Below the pieces are notes generated by a model. The model was given only the letters and a program-made list of their open reading frames with translations. It made no database searches and had not been told where the DNA came from. From Planctomycetota bacterium (GTDB lineage: Bacteria; Planctomycetota; Phycisphaerae; Sedimentisphaerales; Anaerobacaceae): a DNA stretch of 21,611 nt. The stretch is from NCBI GenBank assembly GCA_023135255.1, contig JAGLTN010000505.1:1-21611 (forward strand), given 5' to 3'. Every line of letters starts with the position of its first letter. Position 1 is the first letter of the stretch. The position numbers and the translations under genes were made by a program. This document shows positions 6,108 through 12,345 of this stretch, one piece after another.

Positions 6108-6851
6108 ATGATGGATAAAGAAACAGAACTACGTTGTGAGATTAACCTTCGATTTCATGAAATTTTATGGGATACGAATCTGTTCACGGTTGTAGGTAGA
6201 GGGAGTGCAGTTGAGACGCTTCGGAAGTTAGTAGATGCTTATTATAGTAACCATCGATTGAAAATTCCAAGGGTATTAATCTGTGGTAAAAACAATAAAT
6301 CCACTATGGCACATGCCTTCTGTAATAGCATTATTTGCAAGAAAGTCACTTACATTGAGTCAGAGTTTTTAGATGCACCAATTAATTCCAAGTATATATT
6401 TGAAAATAATCCTGAAGAAAAAGCAGTTATAGTTGGAAATATCGAGAATTTGACCAGAAATGCGGTATCTACAATTTGGCAATACTTGGCTTTTGGAAAA
6501 TGTTACTATAATACATTCCAAAAAAATGATTGGGAAATAATTCACTATGACGGGGTGATAATTTTAACCGCGAGAGAGAAAAAACTAGTTCCGAAAGAAA
6601 TACTGAAACAAATTGACATTGTTGTTGAGGTGGAAGAACACCAAGCTTTTGAAATCCGCCAGATATTGGAGCAAAAATTAAAATATATGCAGATAGAATC
6701 TGAGCAAGAAAGCTTAAACCTGCTTCTGAATAGTTGCGAAAAACTTGAAAAAATGAAACTGTTTAAATTGGGTCTAATCAGTATGATGTCGGATGGGCGA
6801 GAGAGGTTATTAAAAAGTGACATAGAATGGGCGATAGAGCATTACAAATAA
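6108..6851 (+). CDS. Degenerate RuvB-like AAA+ protein (247 aa)
   Basis: It looks like a catalytically inactive relative of the RuvB-type AAA+ ATPase encoded at 8344-9300. The N-terminus (FTVVGRGSAVETLRKLV) matches RuvB's opening helix. The Walker A region ICGKNNKST keeps K64-S65 but lacks the flanking glycines. Walker B is AVIVGNIEN, where LFLDEIH is expected, so both acidic residues are replaced (G110, N111). The arginine-finger position carries Q168. The C-terminal lid helices (ILEQKLKYMQIE) are retained, but no winged-helix DNA-binding domain follows. It could be a non-hydrolysing partner of the intact paralogue, a clamp-loader-like accessory subunit, or a decaying copy. It is the last gene of the + block and ends 12 bp from the convergent recombinase gene. 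Confidence 0.6.
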   Translation: MMDKETELRCEINLRFHEILWDTNLFTVVGRGSAVETLRKLVDAYYSNHRLKIPRVLICGKNNKSTMAHAFCNSIICKKVTYIESEFLDAPINSKYIFENNPEEKAVIVGNIENLTRNAVSTIWQYLAFGKCYYNTFQKNDWEIIHYDGVIILTAREKKLVPKEILKQIDIVVEVEEHQAFEIRQILEQKLKYMQIESEQESLNLLLNSCEKLEKMKLFKLGLISMMSDGRERLLKSDIEWAIEHYK

Positions 6852-6863
6852 TGGTTTATAACT

Positions 6864-7802
6864 TTAGTAATTTAACTGCTCTGTTATTTGAGCTAAATCA
6901 TCTTGGTTTCTTTGAGAGTAGCGTGCGGTTGTTTGTATGTTCTGGTGACCTAAAATCTGAGCCAAGGATACAATATCATTATTCGTATCTTTCAAAAATT
7001 GTTTAGCCATACTATGACGCAGTAAATGAGGATGTATTTTAAAACCGCATATGGCAGAGTATTTATTGCACAATGCTCTTATTCCAATATCTGTTAATGC
7101 TCCTCTCTCCCCAATAAAAAGATTCTGAATTTGAACAGGAGGACGAACCTGTAAATATTCCTGCAAAGCTCTTCTACAAGCAAGAGTAAGAGGCACCTGT
7201 CGTTCTTTATTACCTTTGCCATTTCTGAATATTACAGAACCAGACCTGTCATTTATAATTATATCTTCAATCTCAGTCTGAACCAAATCTGAAACTCTGC
7301 ATCCTGTATGTAAAAACATTGAAAAAATAGCTTTGCTTCTTATGTCGGTTCTAAGTTCTACTTCTCTGAGTAATTTGCGAACCTGATTTCTCTCAAGTCC
7401 TTTTGGAGCCAATTGCTGACGATTCAGTTCTTTTACTGCTTTGGCTGGATTAGTTTTGAGAACTTCTTCATCAACAAGCCAATCCAGATATCTTCTCATT
7501 GTGACTAAGGCTCTGTTGACTGTTGAAACAGCCTGTCTTTGGGATTCTCTGAGATACCTCCTAAAAGAAGCCAAGTCCATTGTGGTAATACGAACAGAGT
7601 CAAAAGGTTCTTTATTTGCTTCAGTAAAATATTTGGCAAATTTACGAATATCGAATTTCATAGCTCTGATCGTATGAGAAGAAAAATCATTACTTTCTAC
7701 AAATCGCTGAAAATATAGACTTTCACTTTTCTTGCAAGATATGTCCTTAAAAACATTATCTATTGAATTTTTACCGTCTTGTGCATTAGAATTTGATAAC
7801 AT
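6864..7802 (-). CDS. Tyrosine recombinase / integrase (312 aa)
   Basis: XerC/XerD-type site-specific recombinase that cuts and joins DNA at att or core sites. The N-terminal SAM-like core-binding domain spans about 25-115. The catalytic domain has R169 (TGCRVSDL), a beta-hairpin lysine in GKGNKER (196-201), H259 and R262 (HLLRHS), H286 (GHQNI) and the nucleophile Y295 (TARYSQ). All catalytic residues are present, so it should be active. Length is normal for the family. AGGAG lies about 13 nt before the ATG. It is the last gene of a - strand operon behind the AAA+ and helix-turn-helix genes, and converges on the + block. It probably integrates or excises this element; Xer-dimer resolution is an alternative. 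Confidence 0.85.
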   Translation of the reverse strand: MLSNSNAQDGKNSIDNVFKDISCKKSESLYFQRFVESNDFSSHTIRAMKFDIRKFAKYFTEANKEPFDSVRITTMDLASFRRYLRESQRQAVSTVNRALVTMRRYLDWLVDEEVLKTNPAKAVKELNRQQLAPKGLERNQVRKLLREVELRTDIRSKAIFSMFLHTGCRVSDLVQTEIEDIIINDRSGSVIFRNGKGNKERQVPLTLACRRALQEYLQVRPPVQIQNLFIGERGALTDIGIRALCNKYSAICGFKIHPHLLRHSMAKQFLKDTNNDIVSLAQILGHQNIQTTARYSQRNQDDLAQITEQLNY

Positions 7803-7841
7803 TTGGGTAGTTCTCCTATCGTATTGGATAGATATTGTTAA

Positions 7842-8324
7842 TTATCTGTTGAGATTATCTGTTGAGTTCTGTGCAGAAATTATACAAAAGACTTTTTTCA
7901 GAACTTCACTTTCAGAAACATTTTTAGTTCCATCGGGGTATAATTTATTAGCTGCTTCTTGAACTTGAGCAGATTTTATTCCTGACAATCCTAAAGCTTC
8001 AAGACCATCGATTAGATCTTGATACTTATTCTCATCTTTGATTTTGCTCTTTTTATTTTTGGTTACAGAAATAATCGTTGGTTTGGTTTTGTTGTAGAAC
8101 ATGCATATTTTGTTATTGACTCCCAGACTATCCCTCTTTACCTGTAAATTCCTCAGAGCCATTTCTCTGGTGTAATAAGGTCTTTTAGAATTTGGAGCGT
8201 AAATTGGCGGAAGAATCAATCCTTCTGACAAAATCTGATAGTAACGTGACCTCGATATACCCATTAAAGAACAGAGCTTATTTATAGTGACAATTTCTGG
8301 TATATTTTTTTCATCATAATTCAT
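7842..8324 (-). CDS. Helix-turn-helix DNA-binding protein (160 aa)
   Basis: Probable regulator or excisionase-like protein. Residues about 11-37 form a helix-turn-helix: IVTINKLCSLMGISRSRYYQ, then LSEGLILPPIY, a segment like the wing found in MerR/excisionase proteins. The C-terminal 90 residues are lysine-rich (KNKKSKIKDENK), with a second helical stretch at 115-150, and could bind DNA or partners. ATG 8324 is chosen because AGAGGA lies upstream and this start lies just beyond the stop of the upstream gene; a longer in-frame start at 8402 would overlap that gene. Given its place between a AAA+ ATPase and a recombinase, control of excision or of the shared promoters is likely but inferred. 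Confidence 0.7.
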   Translation of the reverse strand: MNYDEKNIPEIVTINKLCSLMGISRSRYYQILSEGLILPPIYAPNSKRPYYTREMALRNLQVKRDSLGVNNKICMFYNKTKPTIISVTKNKKSKIKDENKYQDLIDGLEALGLSGIKSAQVQEAANKLYPDGTKNVSESEVLKKVFCIISAQNSTDNLNR

Positions 8325-8343
8325 TTTATGAGTTCCTCTAATG

Positions 8344-9300
8344 TTATAGATTATTTTGTATATGCTCATATCCTTTATCTGTAAGCATTCTGCCTTTATC
8401 ATTTTTAGTAATTAACCCTGCTCTAAAAAGATAAGGCTCATAATTCTGACTTACATTTCTGCTTAGAGTTCCCATCATCATCGCCAATGTATTTAGGCGG
8501 ACAGGTTTATCCTCTCTGGCTAATATCCTGAGTAAGTTCTGCTCATTTGAATTTAAACCAAGATTATCTAATCCATCTAATTGACATGATTTTTTAAGAT
8601 GCTCTACAGTAATAACATCAGAACCATCCGCCCTTGAAACTCGTCTTGCATTCTCAAGTATCCTCAAGGCAACTCTTGGTATGCCTCTGCTGATTTTACC
8701 AATATCCGTAAAAACTTGGGGTTCTGTTGACCAACCAATTTTTTGACATCTGTGCTTGATTATGGTTTCAATTTCTTGTTCTGAATAATACTCAAAATGC
8801 AGAACCAGCTTAAATCTATCTATCAATGGTCTTGTCAAAAGATAAAAATCCGTTGTCGCAGCAATTAATGTAAATTGGGGTAGTTCAATCGAAAAAGATT
8901 TGCCGTCACTTTTCTTACCGAATATCTTTCGATTTTCTATTGCTCTGTATAAAACTACCATCAGGTCTTTTTTTATGGTATGTATTTCATCTAAGAAGAG
9001 AACGTCTCCATCTTTGCAATCGAGAAGGAACCTGTTTAAATCTGAAATACTTGAAAAATCAGAGGCTAAAGTTTCTTTGCATTCAGATGCAGTTTCTTTG
9101 GCTATTAAATGAGATATTTGAGTCTTACCAAGACCTGGACTACCTAATGCCAATGTATCAGGAAATTTGCCACCATCAATCCAGCTTGCTTCTAAAGCCG
9201 TCCTAACCAATGCCTTGACCTTATCCTGACCAATAAAATGCTCTATCACTTGTGGCTGAGAGGCATCATTGATTTCATTAATTACTTGTCTTTCACTCAT
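8344..9300 (-). CDS. RuvB-like AAA+ ATPase (318 aa)
   Basis: DNA-motor ATPase of the RuvB branch-migration family. It has Walker A GSPGLGKT (53-60), Walker B VLFLDEIH (100-107), sensor I LIAATT (145-150), arginine finger R162 in LIDRF, sensor II GIPR (206-209), and a C-terminal winged helix (about 250-318) with NYEPYLFRAGLI and a KGRMLTDKG turn typical of RuvB. All motifs are intact. RuvB normally works with RuvA and RuvC on Holliday junctions; no partner is seen here. The start follows TTGGAG and the shared promoter on this strand. Its operon also encodes a helix-turn-helix protein and a tyrosine recombinase, so a role in recombination or replication of the element is likely. A chromosomal RuvB is less likely because of the context and low match in overall layout. 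Confidence 0.8.
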   Translation of the reverse strand: MSERQVINEINDASQPQVIEHFIGQDKVKALVRTALEASWIDGGKFPDTLALGSPGLGKTQISHLIAKETASECKETLASDFSSISDLNRFLLDCKDGDVLFLDEIHTIKKDLMVVLYRAIENRKIFGKKSDGKSFSIELPQFTLIAATTDFYLLTRPLIDRFKLVLHFEYYSEQEIETIIKHRCQKIGWSTEPQVFTDIGKISRGIPRVALRILENARRVSRADGSDVITVEHLKKSCQLDGLDNLGLNSNEQNLLRILAREDKPVRLNTLAMMMGTLSRNVSQNYEPYLFRAGLITKNDKGRMLTDKGYEHIQNNL

Positions 9301-9336
9301 GTTTCTAAATTACTCCAAATTATTAATCTGTTCATC

Positions 9337-9368
9337 TATATAAGTTAGAAAACGTTTGTACTGGCAAA
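9337..9368 (-). promoter_or_regulatory. Shared promoter element, copy E (minus strand)
   Basis: On the - strand, TTTGCCAGTAC (9368-9358) is followed by 15 nt and TATATA (9342-9337), with TTGCCA-to-TATATA spacing of 19 nt as in copies A, C and D. The start codon of the AAA+ ATPase gene lies about 58 nt after the box. It should drive the whole - strand operon. Confidence 0.7.
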
Positions 9369-9640
9369 TTTAATCGGGGACTGGTTTACCGCAGAATCAT
9401 ACTCAAATCAAGTACAAACCTTATAAAGACCTATAAAAAATTATGGCATTTATTCTTCACAACAAAGCAACTATGCCTTTTTTGCTAGCACCAGAGTCAT
9501 TGTGTTGATTTGCTCTTAAATTTAGGGGCTTATAATTTTCCTCAGAAAAAATAAAAAATAAATTTATTATCACTCTTTTCCCATCGATGAATCTTTAATA
9601 ACAGGAGTAATTATTTCTGCGATAAATAATAAAAATAAAT

Positions 9641-9673
9641 ACTGGCAAAAAATGGGTCAAAATTTTTGCCAGT
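9641..9673. repeat. Perfect 11-bp inverted repeat of the promoter box
   Basis: ACTGGCAAAAA (9641-9651) and TTTTTGCCAGT (9663-9673) are exact inverted repeats separated by 11 nt. The right arm is promoter copy F. The left arm matches the shared box in reverse, but no TATAAG-like sequence stands at the usual distance. A paired operator for a dimeric regulator is a fair reading. Confidence 0.6.
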
Positions 9674-9697
9674 ACAATGAAATATAAATTCATATAG
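9665..9697 (+). promoter_or_regulatory. Shared promoter element, copy F
   Basis: TTTGCCAGTAC (9665-9675), 15 nt, CATATA (9691-9696) followed by G. TTGCCA-to-CATATA spacing is 19 nt, matching the other copies. It probably drives 9849 but is 174 nt from that start, leaving a long leader that contains the hairpin at 9721. Confidence 0.55.
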
Positions 9698-9720
9698 ATA
9701 TGAAAAGTAAATATTGGCAT

Positions 9721-9747
9721 ACCCCCACCCTTGGGGGTGATGTTTTT
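9721..9747 (+). terminator. Terminator-like hairpin in the leader of 9849
   Basis: ACCCCC (9721-9726), 6-nt loop, GGGGGT (9733-9738), then five T (9743-9747). The stem is short but pure GC. It lies between promoter copy F and the gene at 9849, so it could be an attenuator. Confidence 0.45.
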
Positions 9748-9848
9748 AGGATTTAATCTGAAATAGGGTTCCTTAAAAGTGGTTTTTATAACGGGACTAA
9801 TTTTTGAATTTAAAAATAATAAGATTTTATGTTATTGAGGAAATTTGA

Positions 9849-10175
9849 ATGAGTATTAAAGAAGATAAATTAGTAGATTATGGCGGGACAGCATTATCTG
9901 TTGTTTCGTTACTGGCTTGTCTCTTTTTTTATCCTGCTGTTGTAGCTGCATATCATTCTAAAGGTATGATAATTGCTTTTGGTGGTGGGGAAGCTTGTAT
10001 GTTCATTCGAGTAATGATATTTGCATGTATAGCAGGATTGATATGGGGAATTTGTCAAGGAATAGGAGAAATGACAACTAAGGCAGAAAAAAGGTTCGGT
10101 GTTATAGTTTTGTTATTGATTTATATTCCCACTTTTATGCCTTTTGTCAGAATTGTGAAAGATATTTATAAATAG
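9849..10175 (+). CDS. Small membrane protein (108 aa)
   Basis: Function not recognised. Three hydrophobic segments are visible, at about 16-36 (LSVVSLLACLFFYPAVV), 50-72 (MFIRVMIFACIAGLIWGI) and 83-100 (FGVIVLLLIYIPTF), joined by short polar loops. A glycine-rich loop, AFGGGEA, falls between the first two. There is no signal peptide cleavage site. A GAGG site lies 8 nt before ATG 9849. It precedes another very small membrane protein and, further on, a YidD-like gene. Length and layout fit a small inner-membrane protein such as a holin-like or envelope protein, but no family call is possible. Confidence 0.6.
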   Translation: MSIKEDKLVDYGGTALSVVSLLACLFFYPAVVAAYHSKGMIIAFGGGEACMFIRVMIFACIAGLIWGICQGIGEMTTKAEKRFGVIVLLLIYIPTFMPFVRIVKDIYK

Positions 10176-10182
10176 AGTAATT

Positions 10183-10347
10183 ATGAAATTTCGATGGGAT
10201 GAGTTATCAGGAGAGTTATTAGGGCTGGTTGTCGTAGTTTGGGTTGGTAAATGTCTGCTACCAACTGCAAGTATCCTTGATTTAGCTAATTTTTTACTGA
10301 TAAATTATTTATCGCTAAAAGTGCTTAATTTGTTCAGGAGCGGTTAA
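10183..10347 (+). CDS. Very small membrane protein (54 aa)
   Basis: Starts 7 bp after the previous stop, with AGAG near the start. The product begins MKFRWDELSG and continues with a hydrophobic helix (LLGLVVVVWVGKCLL) and a second hydrophobic stretch (ILDLANFLLINYLSL). The start MKF(R/K)WDE recurs in the short frame at 11769, so the two may be paralogues. Function unknown; the short length and absence of a family match keep certainty low. Confidence 0.45.
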   Translation: MKFRWDELSGELLGLVVVVWVGKCLLPTASILDLANFLLINYLSLKVLNLFRSG

Positions 10348-10428
10348 TTAAGTGGCTGATTTAACATTGACTCAAGATATAAAAAGTAGTAATATTGGTT
10401 TGAAAATTAAATAAAGTTCATTGAATTG

Positions 10429-10609
10429 TTTAGGCGTTTCATCTCTCAAACCGCCAGTTTGAAAACACGAAGACGCTGCAAGCAGAACGATGCCCGTATA
10501 TATTATGGGCATCGCTTGCGTGTTTCGTGTGGGCTCTGGCGGGCCTGAGATGAGCACGATGTAGCGGTGCCCACTTTTTTTTGCACTTCTATATTCTTTC
10601 AAAACGCCT
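10429..10609 (+). ncRNA. Large GC-rich nested hairpin element
   Basis: Five stacked helices line up along one axis: TCATCTC (10439-10445) with GAGATGA (10547-10553); CCGCCAG (10451-10457) with CTGGCGG (10536-10542); ACACGAA (10465-10471) with TTCGTGT (10524-10530); GCAAGC (10478-10483) with GCTTGC (10514-10519); GATGCCC (10489-10495) with GGGCATC (10507-10513), capped by an 11-nt loop. An outer 8-bp pair, AGGCGTTT (10432-10439) with AAACGCCT (10602-10609), may close it; it shares T10439 with the first helix. The GC content stands out in an AT-rich region. A T-run follows at 10575-10582. A structured RNA is the favoured reading. A folded recombination site or a small inverted-repeat element is also possible. 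Confidence 0.55.
10529..10582 (+). terminator. Terminator-like stem and T-run after the hairpin element
   Basis: GTGGGC (10529-10534) can pair with GCCCAC (10569-10574), followed by eight T (10575-10582). A smaller stem, GCAC (10554-10557) with GTGC (10567-10570), is an alternative. This would end transcription from 9849-10347 or of a separate RNA. Its 5' arm overlaps the last helices of the large hairpin, so the two folds compete. Confidence 0.55.
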
Positions 10610-10632
10610 TTAAAACTACTGAAAGGGTTAAT

Positions 10633-11490
10633 ATGGAAGAAGCATCAAAGATTAGATTTAAATGTATTAATTGTGATAAGAGTATAAAAGTATCAGCTAA
10701 ATTTGCTGGCAAACCAGGAGTATGTCCTAACTGCAAAGAAGTGTTTATTGTGCCCAAGTCTAATATTTCTGGAATAAAATCTGACAATGTAAAAACTAAA
10801 AAAACAATTAAAGTTAATTGTCCATATTGCAAAACAAGATTTGAAGTTCCAAGGTTAATGATGGACAAATCTACATTTTGCCCCAGTTGTAATAGAAGTA
10901 TCGATGTAGGACAAAACATTATTAAGTCCACGACACACGATTCTATTGAACCAGAGCAACACTCAATTATAAAAGTAGATAAAGTTCGAAGAAGGAGTAA
11001 AAACTGTCCTTATTGCGGAGAGGATGTTTTTGAACAAGCAGAACAATGTAGCAATTGTGGTGAGATGCTGAATGTAGTTGGAAATCCATTTACTTCTAAT
11101 CATTCTTATCCTTCTATGAGAAATAACTATGCTCAGCCTATGACACAGAACATCAGAATCACTGGTTTAAGTAACGAACTTGAAAAAGCTGTTCATGAAA
11201 CAAAATCATATGTAGGCTCAGCCTTCCTTACATGGGCACTTTACTATTTTGGTTTTTATATAATAGGGCTGATTATGAATTTTGTGTTTTTGTCACAGGC
11301 TAAGCAGACACGGGATATTATTGATCGAAACCCTTCTGGGATTAATTGTTTGAAATTTCTTATTTTTGTGAATTTTACTATCCCTTTAATATTGCTGATT
11401 ATGATAGTGATCCTGTTTATGACAGATGTGTTAAAAGTAAGCTACTTCGAAAACTTTATGAATGAGATTATGAATGGATATCAATACTAA
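10633..11490 (+). CDS. Zinc-ribbon membrane protein (285 aa)
   Basis: N-terminal half holds three zinc ribbons with CxxC pairs at C11/C14 with C31/C34, C63/C66 with C83/C86, and C125/C128 with C139/C142. The first (KCINC ... GVCPNC) is of the type common in planctomycete and related proteins. The C-terminal half has two strong hydrophobic segments, about 212-236 and 248-272, with a cytoplasmic polar stretch before them. It is therefore probably a membrane-anchored zinc-ribbon protein; the ligand and role are unknown. ATG 10633 follows GAAAGGG (10621-10627) at good spacing; an in-frame start at 10567 would run through the terminator region. It lies 21 bp before a YidD-like gene and probably shares its mRNA. 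Confidence 0.7.
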   Translation: MEEASKIRFKCINCDKSIKVSAKFAGKPGVCPNCKEVFIVPKSNISGIKSDNVKTKKTIKVNCPYCKTRFEVPRLMMDKSTFCPSCNRSIDVGQNIIKSTTHDSIEPEQHSIIKVDKVRRRSKNCPYCGEDVFEQAEQCSNCGEMLNVVGNPFTSNHSYPSMRNNYAQPMTQNIRITGLSNELEKAVHETKSYVGSAFLTWALYYFGFYIIGLIMNFVFLSQAKQTRDIIDRNPSGINCLKFLIFVNFTIPLILLIMIVILFMTDVLKVSYFENFMNEIMNGYQY

Positions 11491-11511
11491 TGATTTTATA
11501 GAGGTATCGTG

Positions 11512-11769
11512 ATGTTATTTATTGTGCGTTATTTGTTAATTCTATTAATTAGAACATACAGGGCAATCTGGTATCCTATTTATAGAGGTATGAAGGATGC
11601 AGGTATTCCTACTCCTGAATGTGCATGTGTTCCAACTTGTTCAGAATATGCAATTCTGGCAATCAGGAAGCTTCCTGCTCATAGGGCAATTATACAAATC
11701 AGCTATCGTTTGAAGCGGTGTGGTCAATATCATAAGGAAGGCCAGAAGCGTGTTGTGGATTATCCTTAA
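11512..11769 (+). CDS. yidD: YidD-like membrane protein insertion factor (85 aa)
   Basis: YidD (DUF37 family) is a small protein at the inner membrane that assists insertion by YidC. The family core is clear: a hydrophobic amphipathic N-terminus (LFIVRYLLILLIRTYRAIW), then PTCSEYAILAI and a C-terminal RLKRCGQYHKEG segment, matching the usual PTCSxYxxxA and RCxP blocks but with CGQ in place of CxP. The usual neighbours rnpA and yidC are absent, so this is an orphan copy. ATG 11512 is chosen over GTG 11509 because GAGG (11501-11504) gives better spacing. It shares TAATG with the next short frame. Function in this context is inferred. Confidence 0.7.
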   Translation: MLFIVRYLLILLIRTYRAIWYPIYRGMKDAGIPTPECACVPTCSEYAILAIRKLPAHRAIIQISYRLKRCGQYHKEGQKRVVDYP

Positions 11770-11837
11770 TGAAATTTAAATGGGATGAGAATCTTGGCTT
11801 TTGGGCGGGTATATTAATAGTTAGTACTTTGGATTAG
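11769..11837 (+). pseudogene. Truncated 22-codon frame resembling the 54-aa membrane protein
   Basis: The ATG overlaps the YidD stop codon by one base. The product begins MKFKWDENLGFWAGILIV, close to MKFRWDELSGELLGLVVV of the gene at 10183, then stops after 22 codons. Hydrophobic reading continues in other frames after the stop, so this is probably a decayed copy. It is too short to be firm. Confidence 0.35.
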
Positions 11838-12345
11838 ATTGGTGGGATATAGTTTTGGTGCTGATTTAGTAATAATAGCAATGAATACCTGTATCACTTT
11901 TGTATAAGAAATTAATATTTTTTACTTCAAACACCAATAAAAACTATTATTTTTTTAATATCTTTTTGCTTGTATTTTAGGCTATATGTGATTAAATATT
12001 ACTATGGTTTTCTTTTATGTATGGCTATATATAAACAGATTATAGGCTTTATCATGGGTAGGATTTAGGATTATTAATGAAAAATAGCTCTGAAGTACTA
12101 AGAAAAGCATTTGATAAGGTTGGGGTTAAAGCTATGGCTTACATAAAAAGTCTTTGTGTTAACAGTTCAAGTTGTAATATTTTAATAGTTTCACTGAAAG
12201 ACAAAAGATTGAGAAAATAATATTATAGGTTAACAAAGTTGAAATATAATCGAAGAAGTAACACTGAAACAATTACGGGACAATACTATACTGGTAGAGA
12301 CAGAGAAAGAAGCAATGGAACAATGGAACTTAAAAATTAATAAGA
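11838..12345 (+). other. Mostly non-coding spacer before the radical SAM operon
   Basis: About 500 nt, very AT-rich. It contains one possible 47-aa gene (12077-12220) and an unstarted open stretch of 40 codons at 12243-12365 whose composition looks protein-like (EEVTLKQLRDNTILVETEKE). No promoter can be set with confidence. The region looks like an old junction or a decayed gene. Confidence 0.45.
12077..12220 (+). CDS. Possible 47-aa peptide upstream of a radical SAM gene
   Basis: ATG 12077 has a weak AGGA upstream. The peptide starts MKNSSEVLRKAFDKVGVKA and ends SLCVNSSSCNILIVSLKDKR plus a short basic tail. Two cysteines lie 5 residues apart inside a serine- and asparagine-rich stretch. It lies 126 bp before a radical SAM enzyme. 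A modified-peptide precursor is conceivable, but there is no leader family match. A chance open frame in AT-rich DNA is about as likely. Confidence 0.25.
   Translation: MKNSSEVLRKAFDKVGVKAMAYIKSLCVNSSSCNILIVSLKDKRLRK

Larger units (their letters stand above)
9369..9848. other. Gene-free control region between divergent blocks
   Basis: About 480 nt without a gene, between the - strand operon (with promoter copy E) and the + strand gene at 9849. It contains the palindrome at 9641-9673, promoter copy F at 9665-9697 and a terminator-like hairpin at 9721-9747. The 9369-9640 part is AT-rich and nothing clear is visible in it. Confidence 0.6.

Noticed and set aside
8325..8402. Longer start for the helix-turn-helix gene
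   Set aside because: It would overlap the end of the RuvB-like gene by about 59 bp; ATG 8324 has a good ribosome binding site just after that gene.
10429..10609. Integron attC site
   Set aside because: The element is a long inverted repeat like attC, but I could not find RYYYAAC and GTTRRRY core sites in the right places, and the only recombinase in view, at 6864-7802, has no integron-type extra domain that I could see.
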